Source: Streptomyces subrutilus | GTDB taxonomy: Bacteria > Actinomycetota > Actinomycetes > Streptomycetales > Streptomycetaceae | Assembly (NCBI RefSeq): GCF_008704535.1 | Contig: NZ_CP023701.1 | Span: forward strand, 2,356,001 to 2,420,000 | Direction: 5' to 3' | DNA: 64,000 bases | In this document: in pieces, positions 27,056 to 36,800 of the stretch | Numbering within the stretch: position 1 is the first letter of the stretch | Layout: every line of letters begins with the position of its first letter | Translations under genes and position numbers: made by a program | Notes under the pieces: model-generated | Seen by the model: the letters and a program-made list of their open reading frames with translations, nothing else | Told to the model about the DNA's origin: nothing | Database searches by the model: none

Positions 27056-29941
27056 TCAAGTGGGTGGGACGGGCGTCTCATTATGTGAGCCTCTACGGAT
27101 GGCCATGGAGCCCCCCGGGGAACCACCGGCCAAGGCGGGCTGGACCGCCCCGCCCGGTACCGCGAACGTACCGCGCACGAGGGCGCGCCGCAGCCTGTAC
27201 TCGTCGAGCGGTCCGGAAAAGGCCATGCCCTGGCCGTGGGTGCACCCCATCGCCCGCAGGGCGGCCACCTGCTCGGGCAGGTCCACCCCGTCGGCCACGG
27301 ACTGCATGCCCAGATCATTTGCGATCCGCAACAACCCGGCGGTGATCTTGTGCAGCCGGGCGGACTCGGCCACTCCCTCCACCAGCCCCCGGTCCAGCTT
27401 GAGCATGTCCACCGGCAGACGGCGCAGGGCGCTGATCGCCGCGTAGCCGCTGCCGAAGCCGTCCAGGGAGATTCCCACCCCGAGCCGGTGCAGGGCCGCC
27501 AGACGGCGCTCCAGGTCGTCGAAGGGCACGCGCGGGTCGGACACGGCCAGCTCCAGGACGAGCGCGCCCGAGGGCAGCCCGTGCCGGGTCAGCAAAGCCT
27601 CCACGGAGCCGAGCGGCATGGACCGGTCGAGCAGCCGCTGCGCGGTCATCCGCACGGCCACCGGTACGTCGCGCCCGGCCCGGTGCCGGTCGGCGGCCTG
27701 CTCCACCGCCTCCTCCAGCAGCCAGCGCCCCAGCTCGGCGGTGCGCAGGGCGTCCGCACCCCCGGAGCCGGCCCCGGAGCAGCCGTCGCTGTACTCGGCG
27801 ACGCGCAGGAACTCCGCCGGGGTGAAGAGGATCCCCTGGGCCGAGCGCCAGCGGGCCTGGGCGGCGACGGCCGTGATCTCGCCGGTGGCCAGCGAGACCA
27901 CCGGCTGGTGCAGCAGGGCGAACTCGCCCTGGTGCAGTGCGGTCCGCAGCCGCCCGGCCAGCTCGGCCTTGCGCACGACCTCGGCCTGCATCTGCGGGGC
28001 GTACATCTCGACCCGGTCCTTGCCGCCCGCCTTGGCCCGGTACATCGCGAGGTCGGCGTTGCGCATCAGGTCGGACGGGGTGATGCCGGGGTCGGCGAAG
28101 GCCACGCCGATGCTTGCGGCGACCCGCACCTCGCTGCCCGCGATGCGGTACGGCTCGGAGAGCGTGGTGCGCAGCCGGTCGGCGATCTCGTGGACCTGGT
28201 ACTCGCGGGCGCTGCGGTCGCGGCCGCCGTCGCCCAGGATCAGCGCGGCGAACTCGTCCCCGCCGAGGCGGGCCGCGGTGTCCCCGGCGCGGACCGAGTC
28301 CTGGAGCCGGCGGGCGGCCTCGACGAGCAGTTCGTCGCCGGCCTGGTGGCCGATGGTGTCGTTGACCGCCTTGAACCCGTCGAGGTCGATGAAGAGCACG
28401 GCGCTGCTGTGGTCCCCCGCGCGCCGGCCGGTGAGGGCCTGGCGGACCCGGCGGGTGAACAGCGCCCGGTTCGGCAGGTCGGTGAGCGGATCGTGCTCGG
28501 CACTGTGCTGGAGCTGCGCCTGGAGCCGGACCCGCTCGGTGACGTCGCGGCTGTTGAGGATGAGCCCGCCCTGGTGGCGGTTGACGGTGGACTCCACGTT
28601 GAGCCAGTCGCCGTCGCCGGACTCGAAGCGGCACTCGATGCGCATGGTGGGCTCGTCGGCCGGCGGCGCGGCGAGGAAGCGGCGCACCTCGTGGACCACC
28701 CGGCCGAGGTCGTCGGGGTGGATCAGGCTGGCGAGCTCGGTGCCGACCAGGTGCTCCGCCTCGCGGCCGTACACCCCGGCGGCGGCGGGGCTGACGTAGC
28801 GCAGGGTGCCGGTGGGTGCGGCGATCATGATGACGTCGCTGGAGCCCTGGACCAGCGAGCGGAAGTGGTTCTCCTTCTGGGCCAGCTCCTGGGTCAGGGC
28901 GATGTTGTCGAGGAGCATGATGCCCTGGCGGATGACGAGGGCCAGCACGACCGTGCAGCCCGTGAAGACGACCATCCGGTCGACCTTCCGGCCGTCCACC
29001 ACGTTGTACAGGATGCCGAGCGTGCACACGGCGGCCGCGAGGTACGGGGTCAGGGCGGGCAGGGAGCCGGTGATCGGGCGGCTGTGCGGCCGCTCCTCGC
29101 GCACCTGCCCGGCCGGCGCCTGGGGCGCGGCCGCGCGGCGCGCGCCCCAGGGCGCGTACGCGAGGAGCAGGGAGCCCGCGAACCAGCCCGCGTCGAGCAG
29201 CTGCCCCGACTGGTATTCGGCGCTCAGCAGCGGCGAGGTGAACAGGGCGTCGCTGAGCACGGTCAGCGCGAGCGCCGCGATGGCGGTGTTGACGGCGGAG
29301 CGGTTGGCCGCGGAGCGCCGGAAGTGCAGCACCAGCACCATGGAGACGAGCGCGATGTCCAGCAGCGGGTACGCGAGCGAGAGCGCGGCGCGCGGGACGC
29401 TGCCGGGGGCTCCGGTCTGGGCGGTCCGCGCGGCGTGGGCGAGGGCCAGGCTCCAGGACAGGGTCAGCAGGGAGCCGCCGATGAGCCAGGAGTCGAGGCC
29501 CAGGCACACCCAGCCGGCGCGGCTGACCGGGCGCTTGGCGAGGACGAGCAGGCCCACGATGGCGGGCGGGGCGAAGCAGAGGAAGGCGAAGTCGGCGAGC
29601 GAGGGTTTGGGCACCGCTTCGTCGAGGATCACCTCGTGCCAGCCCCAGACGGCGTTGCCGGTGGCGCCCATGAGGGAGGAGAAGGCGAAGAGGAGCCAGG
29701 CCGGCCGCTCACGGCTGTCGATCGCCCGCGCGTAGCAGTAGCAGGAGACCGCGGCCAGTAACCCCGCGGCGCTGAGGCCGAAGTCGCCCATGACGTGGGC
29801 GACCTCCTCCGAACCCCAGTTGAGGGCGGCGCCGACGGCGTATCCGCCGCTGACGACGGCGAGGAGCAGCTGCATCGCCAGGCCCTTGCCCCCTCCGGAG
29901 AGGGACGGCCGGTTCAGGAGGGCCGTCCCCGGGGCACTCAC
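27056..29941 (-). CDS. cdgF: Membrane PAS-GGDEF-EAL cyclic di-GMP protein (CdgF-like)
   Basis: This 961-residue protein has about 9-10 membrane segments (residues 20-350), a PAS domain (about 360-470), GGDEF (about 475-635) and EAL (about 645-905). The GGDEF motif in [11 protein letters not shown] is intact, with an RxxD inhibitory site (RAGD) five residues before it, so it probably makes c-di-GMP under feedback. The EAL domain is eroded: the EAL triplet reads AAQ, the metal Asn region VNLS reads VRMT, and DDFGTG reads DGFGSG, so phosphodiesterase activity is unlikely. The GTG at 29941 is chosen (GAGGGGGA upstream); earlier starts are possible. It lies directly upstream of the ilvB leader. 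Confidence 0.85.
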   Translation of the reverse strand: MSAPGTALLNRPSLSGGGKGLAMQLLLAVVSGGYAVGAALNWGSEEVAHVMGDFGLSAAGLLAAVSCYCYARAIDSRERPAWLLFAFSSLMGATGNAVWGWHEVILDEAVPKPSLADFAFLCFAPPAIVGLLVLAKRPVSRAGWVCLGLDSWLIGGSLLTLSWSLALAHAARTAQTGAPGSVPRAALSLAYPLLDIALVSMVLVLHFRRSAANRSAVNTAIAALALTVLSDALFTSPLLSAEYQSGQLLDAGWFAGSLLLAYAPWGARRAAAPQAPAGQVREERPHSRPITGSLPALTPYLAAAVCTLGILYNVVDGRKVDRMVVFTGCTVVLALVIRQGIMLLDNIALTQELAQKENHFRSLVQGSSDVIMIAAPTGTLRYVSPAAAGVYGREAEHLVGTELASLIHPDDLGRVVHEVRRFLAAPPADEPTMRIECRFESGDGDWLNVESTVNRHQGGLILNSRDVTERVRLQAQLQHSAEHDPLTDLPNRALFTRRVRQALTGRRAGDHSSAVLFIDLDGFKAVNDTIGHQAGDELLVEAARRLQDSVRAGDTAARLGGDEFAALILGDGGRDRSAREYQVHEIADRLRTTLSEPYRIAGSEVRVAASIGVAFADPGITPSDLMRNADLAMYRAKAGGKDRVEMYAPQMQAEVVRKAELAGRLRTALHQGEFALLHQPVVSLATGEITAVAAQARWRSAQGILFTPAEFLRVAEYSDGCSGAGSGGADALRTAELGRWLLEEAVEQAADRHRAGRDVPVAVRMTAQRLLDRSMPLGSVEALLTRHGLPSGALVLELAVSDPRVPFDDLERRLAALHRLGVGISLDGFGSGYAAISALRRLPVDMLKLDRGLVEGVAESARLHKITAGLLRIANDLGMQSVADGVDLPEQVAALRAMGCTHGQGMAFSGPLDEYRLRRALVRGTFAVPGGAVQPALAGGSPGGSMAIRRGSHNETPVPPT

Positions 29942-30118
29942 CGGTCCCCCTCGCTGGCTGGTTCGGGCGCACCCCATCGTCGCCTCCGGCGGCTGTGCCG
30001 GGTCGGGTCCTTCGTCCATTGGCCGTGCATCGCCCGTCGCCCCCCAAAGTGTCCGATCGCTCCCCGGCGCCAGACGTTCGTGGCGCAGCCCCTTCTTCCG
30101 GACGATACACCACTTTCG

Positions 30119-30131
30119 TCACTCAGGGACA
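30119..30131 (-). promoter_or_regulatory. BldD-box-like sequence upstream of cdgF
   Basis: TCACTCAGGGACA matches the BldD consensus TNACNCAGNGTNA at every fixed base but one. It is 178 bases upstream of the chosen cdgF start. BldD is the c-di-GMP-responsive master regulator of Streptomyces development and is known to bind promoters of c-di-GMP genes. Confidence 0.35.
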
Positions 30132-30156
30132 TAGGATCTCTACGCTCCGTTACCAC

Positions 30157-30174
30157 GTGGGGAGTTGTCCCCAC
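30157..30174. repeat. Inverted repeat between cdgF and dehydrogenase gene
   Basis: A perfect 7-bp inverted repeat, GTGGGGA-GTTG-TCCCCAC, lies 41 bases past the stop of the dehydrogenase gene (minus strand) and upstream of cdgF. It may be a weak terminator for the first or an operator for the second. Confidence 0.45.
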
Positions 30175-30214
30175 AGGGCGCATCCGCGTGACTCCGGAGC
30201 GTGCGCAACTCCCT

Positions 30215-31162
30215 TCATCCGGTGGTGAGCACCGTGTGCTCCACGGGCTCCCTAGCGGCGAAGCGGGTGAGCTGCCGGACCAACAGGCGCTTGGCCCGCG
30301 GTTCGAAAGCCGTGCTGCTGCCGCCGACATGAGGCGTGATCAGGACATTCGGAGCATGCCAGAGTGGATGGCCCGCGGGCAGCGGTTCCGGATCGGTGAC
30401 GTCCAGGGCGGCGCGCAGCCGACCCGACTCCACCTCCGCCAGCAGGGCCCCCGTGTCGACCACGGGACCGCGCGCCACGTTCACGAGCAGGGCACCGTCC
30501 TTCATGCGGCGGAGGAAGTCGGCGCCGGCCAGGCCCCGGGTCGCGTCGGTGAGCGGTGTCGTGAGAACCACCACATCGGCGTCCGGAAGGAGCGCGGGAA
30601 GGTCGGCGAGGGCGTGCACGGGACCGCGCGCGGTGGTGCGCGCCGAGCGCGCGACCCGGGTGACGGGCCCGCACTCGAACGGCACCAGCCGGTCCTCGAC
30701 GGCCGCGCCGATCGATCCGTAGCCGACGATCAAGACGGACTTGTCGGCGAGGGCGTCGTAGAAGCCGTCGCGCCATTCCTCGCGGTCCTGGCCCCGGACC
30801 ATGCCCGGGATGCCGCGCAGCGAGGCGAGGACCAGGGCGAGGGCGAGTTCGGCCGTGCTCGCGGTGTGCACGCCGGCGGCGTTGCAGAGCCGTACGCCGG
30901 GGCGCAGGACGTCGAGGCCGCCCAGGACGTGGTCGATGCCGGCGGTGAGGGTCTGGACGACCTCGACGGCCGTCATCGCCGCCAGCGGACGCACCGTCGT
31001 CAGCGGGGACTTCATGTAGGGGGTCACGTAGAAGACGCAGTCGGCGGGATCGGCCGGGAACGCGTCCTCGCCGTCCCAGCGGCGGTACCTGAAGGCGTCG
31101 GGCAGGCCCGCGACCTCCTCGGCGGGGAAGGGGAGCCAGACGTCGGCGGTCTTTGCAGTCAT
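30215..31162 (-). CDS. D-isomer-specific 2-hydroxyacid dehydrogenase
   Basis: This is a 315-residue NAD(P)-dependent dehydrogenase. The NAD-binding domain has VLIVGYGSIGAAVEDRL near residue 145, and the catalytic Arg, Glu and His can be placed in VNVARGPVVDTGAL (near 230), the DPEPLPAGHPLW segment (near 258) and ITPHVGGSS (near 280). The AGIDHVLGG segment is near 75. The GhrA/phosphoglycerate-dehydrogenase-like family reduces glyoxylate, hydroxypyruvate or other 2-ketoacids; which is used here is unknown. The ATG at 31162 is chosen by domain boundaries, although no clear ribosome-binding site precedes it. It diverges from an aldo/keto reductase with a 72-base spacer. Confidence 0.85.
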   Translation of the reverse strand: MTAKTADVWLPFPAEEVAGLPDAFRYRRWDGEDAFPADPADCVFYVTPYMKSPLTTVRPLAAMTAVEVVQTLTAGIDHVLGGLDVLRPGVRLCNAAGVHTASTAELALALVLASLRGIPGMVRGQDREEWRDGFYDALADKSVLIVGYGSIGAAVEDRLVPFECGPVTRVARSARTTARGPVHALADLPALLPDADVVVLTTPLTDATRGLAGADFLRRMKDGALLVNVARGPVVDTGALLAEVESGRLRAALDVTDPEPLPAGHPLWHAPNVLITPHVGGSSTAFEPRAKRLLVRQLTRFAAREPVEHTVLTTG

Positions 31163-31234
31163 GATCACGAGGCTATGCCAAGCCATCCGGACCGAGCGGT
31201 TAGTTTGTTTCCGGACCGGGAGGGGGACGCACGG

Positions 31235-32242
31235 GTGGAGCTCAGGTCGATCGGGGCGGGCGCACGGACGGTGGGCGCCATCGGTCTCGGGTGCATGCCG
31301 ATGAGCTGGGCGTACGCGCCTTCGCGCCGGCGCGGGGCGGAGTCGCTGGCCGCGGTGCACACGGCGCTGGACCTGGGGTCGAACCTGCTGGACACGGCCG
31401 ACGTGTACGGGCCGTACACCAACGAGCTGCTGCTCGGACGGGTGCTGCGGGAGCGGCGGCGGGACGCGTTCGTCTCGGCCAAGGTGGGGCTGCGGACGGG
31501 CGACCAGCACGTGGTGGCGGACGGGCGGCCGGGTTACGTGCGGCGGGCGTGCGACGCCTCGCTGCGGCGGCTGCGGACCGACGTCATCGACCTCTACCAG
31601 CTGCACCGGGTGGACCCGGACGTTCCGGTGGAGGAGACCTGGGGGGCCATGGCGGAGCTGGTGGCCGCGGGGAAGGTGCGGTCGCTCGGGTTCTGCGCGC
31701 TGGGCGCCGGCGCGGGGCCGGGGGCCGGACGGGGCGGGGACCGGGCGTACCGGACCACGCTGCGGCACCTGGAGCGGGCGCAGCAGGTGTTCCCGGTGAG
31801 CGCCGTGCAGGCGGAACTGTCGGTGTGGTCGCCGGCGGCGGCCTGGCAGCTGCTTCCGTGGTGCGCGGCGCGCGGGGTGGGCTTCCTGGCCGCGATGCCC
31901 CTGGGCAGCGGGTTCCTGACCGGGACGCTCACACCGGGCGAGGGTTTCGAGTCGCAGGACGTGCGGGCCCGCCACCCGCGGTTCACGGCGGAGGCGATGG
32001 CGTCGAACCAGGTGCTGGTGGCGGGGCTGCGCCGGGTGGCGCGCGGCCACGGGCCGGAGGTGACCGCGGCGCAGGTGGCGCTGGCGTGGGTGCTGGCGCA
32101 GGGGCCGCAGGTGGTCCCGGTCCCGGGGGCCGACCGGGCGCCGTGGGCCGCGGAGAACGCGCGGGCGGCGGAGGTGCGGCTGTCGGCGGCGGACCTGGAC
32201 GAGATCGCGTCGCTGCCGATGGCGGTGGGAGCCTGGGACTGA
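31235..32242 (+). CDS. Aldo/keto reductase
   Basis: This is a 335-residue NADPH-dependent oxidoreductase with the TIM-barrel fold. The catalytic residues are visible as Asp/Tyr in LLDTADVYGPYTNE near residue 55, Lys in FVSAKVGLR near 85, and His in DLYQLHRVDPD near 130. The cofactor-binding end is VPVPGADRAPWAAENARAAE near 300. The GTG at 31235 has GGAGGGGG about nine bases upstream. Its spacer with the divergent dehydrogenase carries two TCCGGACCG copies 24 bases apart (31186 and 31210), possibly a shared control site. The substrate is unknown. Confidence 0.87.
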   Translation: MELRSIGAGARTVGAIGLGCMPMSWAYAPSRRRGAESLAAVHTALDLGSNLLDTADVYGPYTNELLLGRVLRERRRDAFVSAKVGLRTGDQHVVADGRPGYVRRACDASLRRLRTDVIDLYQLHRVDPDVPVEETWGAMAELVAAGKVRSLGFCALGAGAGPGAGRGGDRAYRTTLRHLERAQQVFPVSAVQAELSVWSPAAAWQLLPWCAARGVGFLAAMPLGSGFLTGTLTPGEGFESQDVRARHPRFTAEAMASNQVLVAGLRRVARGHGPEVTAAQVALAWVLAQGPQVVPVPGADRAPWAAENARAAEVRLSAADLDEIASLPMAVGAWD

Positions 32243-32272
32243 CGCCCGGAACGGGCCGGGGCTCCCGCCACA

Positions 32273-32298
32273 ACCACTCGATCGGGTGTACGAGTGGT
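32273..32298. repeat. Inverted repeat before the lipoprotein dehydrogenase gene
   Basis: A perfect 8-bp inverted repeat, ACCACTCG (32273-32280) and CGAGTGGT (32291-32298) with a 10-base spacer, lies between the aldo/keto reductase stop and the next gene start at 32371. It could be an operator or the terminator of the upstream gene. Confidence 0.45.
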
Positions 32299-32370
32299 GG
32301 AACTTCGCGTACGGCTCCGCCTGTTGAGACAGGGGAAGGGCACGATCGGAGGACGGAAGGGAGCAGGGCG

Positions 32371-33624
32371 ATGCGATACGGACGGGCGGGAATCGTGGGG
32401 CGGGGTGCGCGGCGCCGTGGGGCGGGGGGCCCGGGTGTGCGGCGGCCGGGTGTGCTGGCGGCGGTGGCGCTCGCCGGGTGCGGCGCCCTGCTGGCGGGCG
32501 GCTGCTCGCCGGCGGGCGGCCCGGTCGCGCGGCCGGACGGCTCCGCCGCGGGTGCGGCGAGCGGGGGTTCCGGTTCACCGGGTGCTCCGGGGACGGCCTC
32601 CGGCTCCCCGGAGGCCGTGGGTCCGCCGGCCAGGGGTTCGGTGGCGGTGACCGGGGAGTTCGCGAAGGGGCTGGAGTCCCCGTGGGGCGTGGCGCCGCTG
32701 CCGGGCGGGGACGTGCTGGTCGCCTCGCGGGACAAGGGGACGATCAGCAGGATCGCGGCCGGTTCCGGCGCGGTGACGCGGATCGGCAGTGTGCCGGGGG
32801 TGGCCCCGGGCGGCGAGGGCGGTCTGCTGGGCATCGCCCTGTCGCCGTCCTTCGCCTCGGACCGGCTGGTGTACGCCTACTTCACGACCGAGTCGGACAA
32901 CCGCATCGCCCGGATGCGGTACGACGAGAAGAGAACCGCCGGTGAGCAGCTGGGCGCCCCGGACACGGTGCTGCGGGGCATCCCCAAGGGACTGATCCAC
33001 AACGGCGGCCGGATCGCCTTCGGCCCGGACAAGATGTTGTACGCGGGGACGGGCGAGACCGGGGAGACGGGCTTGGCGCAGGACAAGCGGTCGCTGGCCG
33101 GCAAGATCCTGCGGATGACCCCGGACGGGGAGCCGGTGCACGGCAATCCGGAGGCGGACTCGGTCGTCTATTCCTACGGGCACCGCAATGTGCAGGGCCT
33201 CGCCTGGGACAAGGACAAGCGGCTCTGGGCGGCCGAGTTCGGGCAGAACACCTGGGACGAGCTGAACCTGATCGAGCCGGGCGCCAACTACGGCTGGCCG
33301 GAGGCCGAGGGCAAGGCGGGAAAGCCCGGCTTCCGCGATCCGGTCGCGGTGTGGAGGACGGACGAGGCTTCGCCGAGCGGCATCGCCTGGGCGGAGGGGT
33401 CGGTGTGGATGGCCGGGCTCAAGGGAGAGCGGCTGTGGCGCATCCCGCTGGCCGGGGAGAAGCCGGTGGCCGAGCCAGAGGCCTTCCTGGAGGGGAAGTA
33501 CGGCCGGCTGCGGACGGTGGTGTCGCTGGGCGGGGACAAGCTGCTGCTGGTCACGAGCGAGACGGACGGGCGCGGGTCGCCGGAAGCGGGCGACGACAGG
33601 ATCCTGACACTGACGGTGCGGTGA
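32371..33624 (+). CDS. Lipoprotein PQQ-type sugar dehydrogenase
   Basis: This 417-residue six-bladed beta-propeller belongs to the soluble glucose/sorbosone dehydrogenase (GDH-B) family. An N-terminal basic region and a hydrophobic stretch end in the lipobox LLAGGC near residue 46, so it is anchored outside the membrane. Then comes a Gly/Ser/Pro linker of about 40 residues and the propeller from about 88 (LESPWGVAPLPGGDVLVASR; HNGGRIAFGPDKMLYAGTGE; YGHRNVQGLAWD; NLIEPGANYGWP). The ATG at 32371 has AAGGGAG upstream. The true substrate and whether PQQ is available are not shown by the sequence. Confidence 0.87.
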   Translation: MRYGRAGIVGRGARRRGAGGPGVRRPGVLAAVALAGCGALLAGGCSPAGGPVARPDGSAAGAASGGSGSPGAPGTASGSPEAVGPPARGSVAVTGEFAKGLESPWGVAPLPGGDVLVASRDKGTISRIAAGSGAVTRIGSVPGVAPGGEGGLLGIALSPSFASDRLVYAYFTTESDNRIARMRYDEKRTAGEQLGAPDTVLRGIPKGLIHNGGRIAFGPDKMLYAGTGETGETGLAQDKRSLAGKILRMTPDGEPVHGNPEADSVVYSYGHRNVQGLAWDKDKRLWAAEFGQNTWDELNLIEPGANYGWPEAEGKAGKPGFRDPVAVWRTDEASPSGIAWAEGSVWMAGLKGERLWRIPLAGEKPVAEPEAFLEGKYGRLRTVVSLGGDKLLLVTSETDGRGSPEAGDDRILTLTVR

Positions 33625-33656
33625 CCGGTCGGGCCCGCTGAGGGCGGAAAGGTGCG

Positions 33657-33845
33657 GTGGACGCGGTGTTCAACATGATCGAGGAGCTGTTCGGTCCGGG
33701 GCGCGGGCACACGGAGGAGGAGAAGAAGCGGCTGGAGCTGTCCCGGGTCGACGTCGACGACGGGGACCCGGGACGGGGCCCGATAGACCTGGAGTCCGGC
33801 ACGGTGCTCATACGCCGCGACGGGGAGCCCCGGGCCGGGGGCTGA
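33657..33845 (+). CDS. Small DUF6191-like protein
   Basis: This 62-residue acidic protein starts at GTG 33657 (MDAVFNMIEELFGPGRGHTEEE) and continues KKRLELSRVDVDDGDPGRGP. Its sequence resembles short streptomycete proteins of the DUF6191 type; the function is unknown. A purine-rich AAAGG precedes the start; a second in-frame GTG at 33666 is possible. It follows the dehydrogenase by 32 bases and may be cotranscribed. Its last 38 bases overlap the end of the converging LuxR gene. Confidence 0.65.
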   Translation: MDAVFNMIEELFGPGRGHTEEEKKRLELSRVDVDDGDPGRGPIDLESGTVLIRRDGEPRAGG

Positions 33846-36800
33846 TCGGCCCGCCGACGGGCTCGGACGGCGGGAAGAGCCGCAGCCGGTGGGCGAGCGC
33901 GGCCGCCTCACCCCGGCCGGACACACCCAGCTTCGCCAGGATGTTCGACACGTGGACGCTGGCCGTCTTCGGGGAGATGAAGAGCTCCTCGGCGATCTGG
34001 CGGTTGGTGTTCCCGACCGCGACCAGGCGCAGCACGTCCCGCTCACGGCCGGTCAGGCCCAGGTCAGCGGCCGGGTCCGTTCGGGGCGCGGTCGCCGGGG
34101 GGAGGGCCTTCGGGGCGGCCAGCGGGAGCCGGGCGCGCTGTGCGAGCAGGGCCAGGTCCTCGCGCAGTCGGCGGGCGCCGAGCGCGTCGGCGGTGGTGTG
34201 GGCCTCGCGGAGGAGGGCCGCCACGGGCTCCCGGTCGGCGCCGGAGGCCAGCAGGGCTTCGGCCAGCCGGTGGCGGGCCCGGGCCAGGAGGTAGGGGCGC
34301 TCCAGCGGCCGGACGGCCTGTTCCACGGCGGTCCAGTCGGCGACGGTGTCGCGGCCCTCGGCGCGGAGCAGTTCGGCCCGTACGTACTCGGAGTGGGCGG
34401 CCCACACCGGTACCGGGGTGGCCAGGGCGCGGGCGGCGGTGCGCAGCACGTCCAGGGCGGCGGCCCGGCCTGCGTCGGCGGCGGGCAGTCCACGGGCCTC
34501 GGCTTCCGCGGACGCTCCGGCGAGCAGCAGCGGCCAGGCGTACCGGTGCTGTCCGAGCGGGAAGCCGTAGGCGACGGCGGCGGCGACCTCGGTGCGGACG
34601 TCGGCGATGCGGCCCTCCCCCGCGGCGACGCCGATCGCGAGGCGGTACAGCGGTATCCGGTGCTGGGGCTGGTTGTCGTGGGTGCCGAAGTGGGCGTGGG
34701 CCGCGGCGAGTTGCGCGGTGGCCTCGGACAGCTCGCCGCGGGCCAGGGCCAGGTAGGCCAGGCGGGCGGCGCCCGAGCCGCGGGGGGCCGCGCTCTGGCC
34801 GACGAGCAGGGTGCGCCGGGCCGCCTCGGCGGCCTCGTCCCAGCGGCCGAGGCTGTAGAGGCTCTCGGCCACGTTGCCGCTGACCCAGGCCTCGCTGTCC
34901 GACAGACGTGACCGGCTGACGAGTTCGACGCCCTGCCGGCCCAGTTCCACCGCTTCCCGGGACCGTCCCATGCTTTCCAGTTGAGAGGTGAGGTTGATAT
35001 GAGCCCGTCCCACGAGCTGCGTCAGACCCAGTTCGGCGGCCCGGTCCTTGACCGCGAGCAGCTCGCCGAGCCCGGATTCGCCGGTGCCGGTACCGGTGCC
35101 GGAGTCGGTGAGCAGGCAGCCGACCGTGATCCGGGCGTTGAGCTCGGTCTCCTCGGCGCCGACCATCCGCGCGTAGGCCACGGCCCGTTCGGCGGCGACC
35201 AGGTTGCCGGGGCCCGGGTCGTGGAGCATGCCCCAGCCCGCGGCCCAGACGAGGACTTCGGCGTGGACCCGGGACGGGGGCAGCCCCCTGACCAGGTCCT
35301 GGGCCTTGGCGATCTCCTCCCAGCCGTCGCTGCGGCCGAGTCCGGCCACCAGCCGGGAGCGTTCGGTCCAGAACCAGGCGGCGCGCAGCGGGTCCTCGCC
35401 GTCCAGCAGCCGCAGAGCCATCTTGGTTATCTTCAGGGCGCGTTCCCGCTCGCCGCCGTAGCGGGCCGCGACCGTCGCCTCGGCGAGCAGGTCGAGCCGC
35501 CGGAGCGGGGTGGAGGCGGGGTCGCAGCCGCACGGCGGGTACACCTCGGTGTAGTCCGCGGGGCGCAGCGCCTCGCGGACCTCCTCCGGGGCGCTGTCCC
35601 ACAGGTCCATCGCCCGTTCCAGCAGCCGCAGCTGCTCGGAGTAGGCGTGCCGGCGGCGGGCGGCGACGGATGCGGCGAGCACGGCGGGCAGCGCCTTGGC
35701 CGGATCGTTCGCGTGGTACCAGTGGCTCGCCAGCCGGATGACCCGCTCCTCGGCGCGGATCAGCGTCCCGTCGGCCTCCAGGGCCCGGGCGTAGCGGCGG
35801 TTGACGCGGGCCCGTTCGCCGGGCAGGAGGTCGTCGCTCACGGCCTCGCGGACGAGCGAGTGGCGGAAGCGGTAGCCGTCGCCGTCGGAGGTCGCGAGGA
35901 GGATGTTGGCGCCGACCGCGGCGCGCAGCGCCTCGATCAGTTCGTCCTCGGTGAGCCCGGCGGCGGCGCGCAGGAGCTCGTACTCCACGGTCGAGCCGCC
36001 CTCTGCGACGACGCGCACCACCCGCTGGGCCTCTTCGGAGAGGACCTCGACCCGGACGAGGAGCAGATCGCGCAGGGATTCGGTGAGCCCGGTCCGGCAG
36101 CCGCTCGCCCGGGAGGCGACGAGTTCCTCGACGAAGAAGGCGTTGCCGTCGGAGCGGTCGAAGACGGAGTCGACGAAGTCCTCGTCGGGCTGGCTGGCGA
36201 GGATGCCGGCGAGCTGGCGGCGCACCTCGGCCCGGTTGAAGCGGGGCAGTTCGATGCGCCGGACGGTGCGGAGCCGGTCCAGCTCGGCGAGGAGGGGGCG
36301 CAGCGGGTGGCGGCGGTGCACGTCGTCGGCGCGGTAGGTGGCGACGACGACCAGGCGGCCGCTGCCGAGGGTGCGGAAGAGGTAGGCGAGCAGGTGCCGG
36401 GTGGAGGTGTCCGCCCAGTGCAGGTCCTCCAGGACGAGGACGAGGGTGCGTTCGGCCGCGAGCCGCTCCAGCATCCGGGCCGTCAGCTCGAACAGCCGGG
36501 CGGTGCTCTCCTCGTCGTGCGGGCCCCGGGGGGTGTCGCCGAGTTCGGGCAGGATGCGGGCGAGTTCGCCCTCCTGCCCCGCGGCCGCCTCGGCCAGTTG
36601 CCCGGGGAGGCTGCGGTGCAGGGCGCGCAGTGCCGTCGAGAAGGGGGCGAAGGGAAGCCCCTCCGCCCCGATCTCCACACAGCCGCCCACCGCGACCACG
36701 GCGCCCCGGCGGTCCGCCGCGCAGAGGAACTCCTCGGTGAGCCGGGTCTTGCCGACTCCGGCCTCTCCCCCGATGAGCAGGGCCTGCGGCTCGCCGGCGG

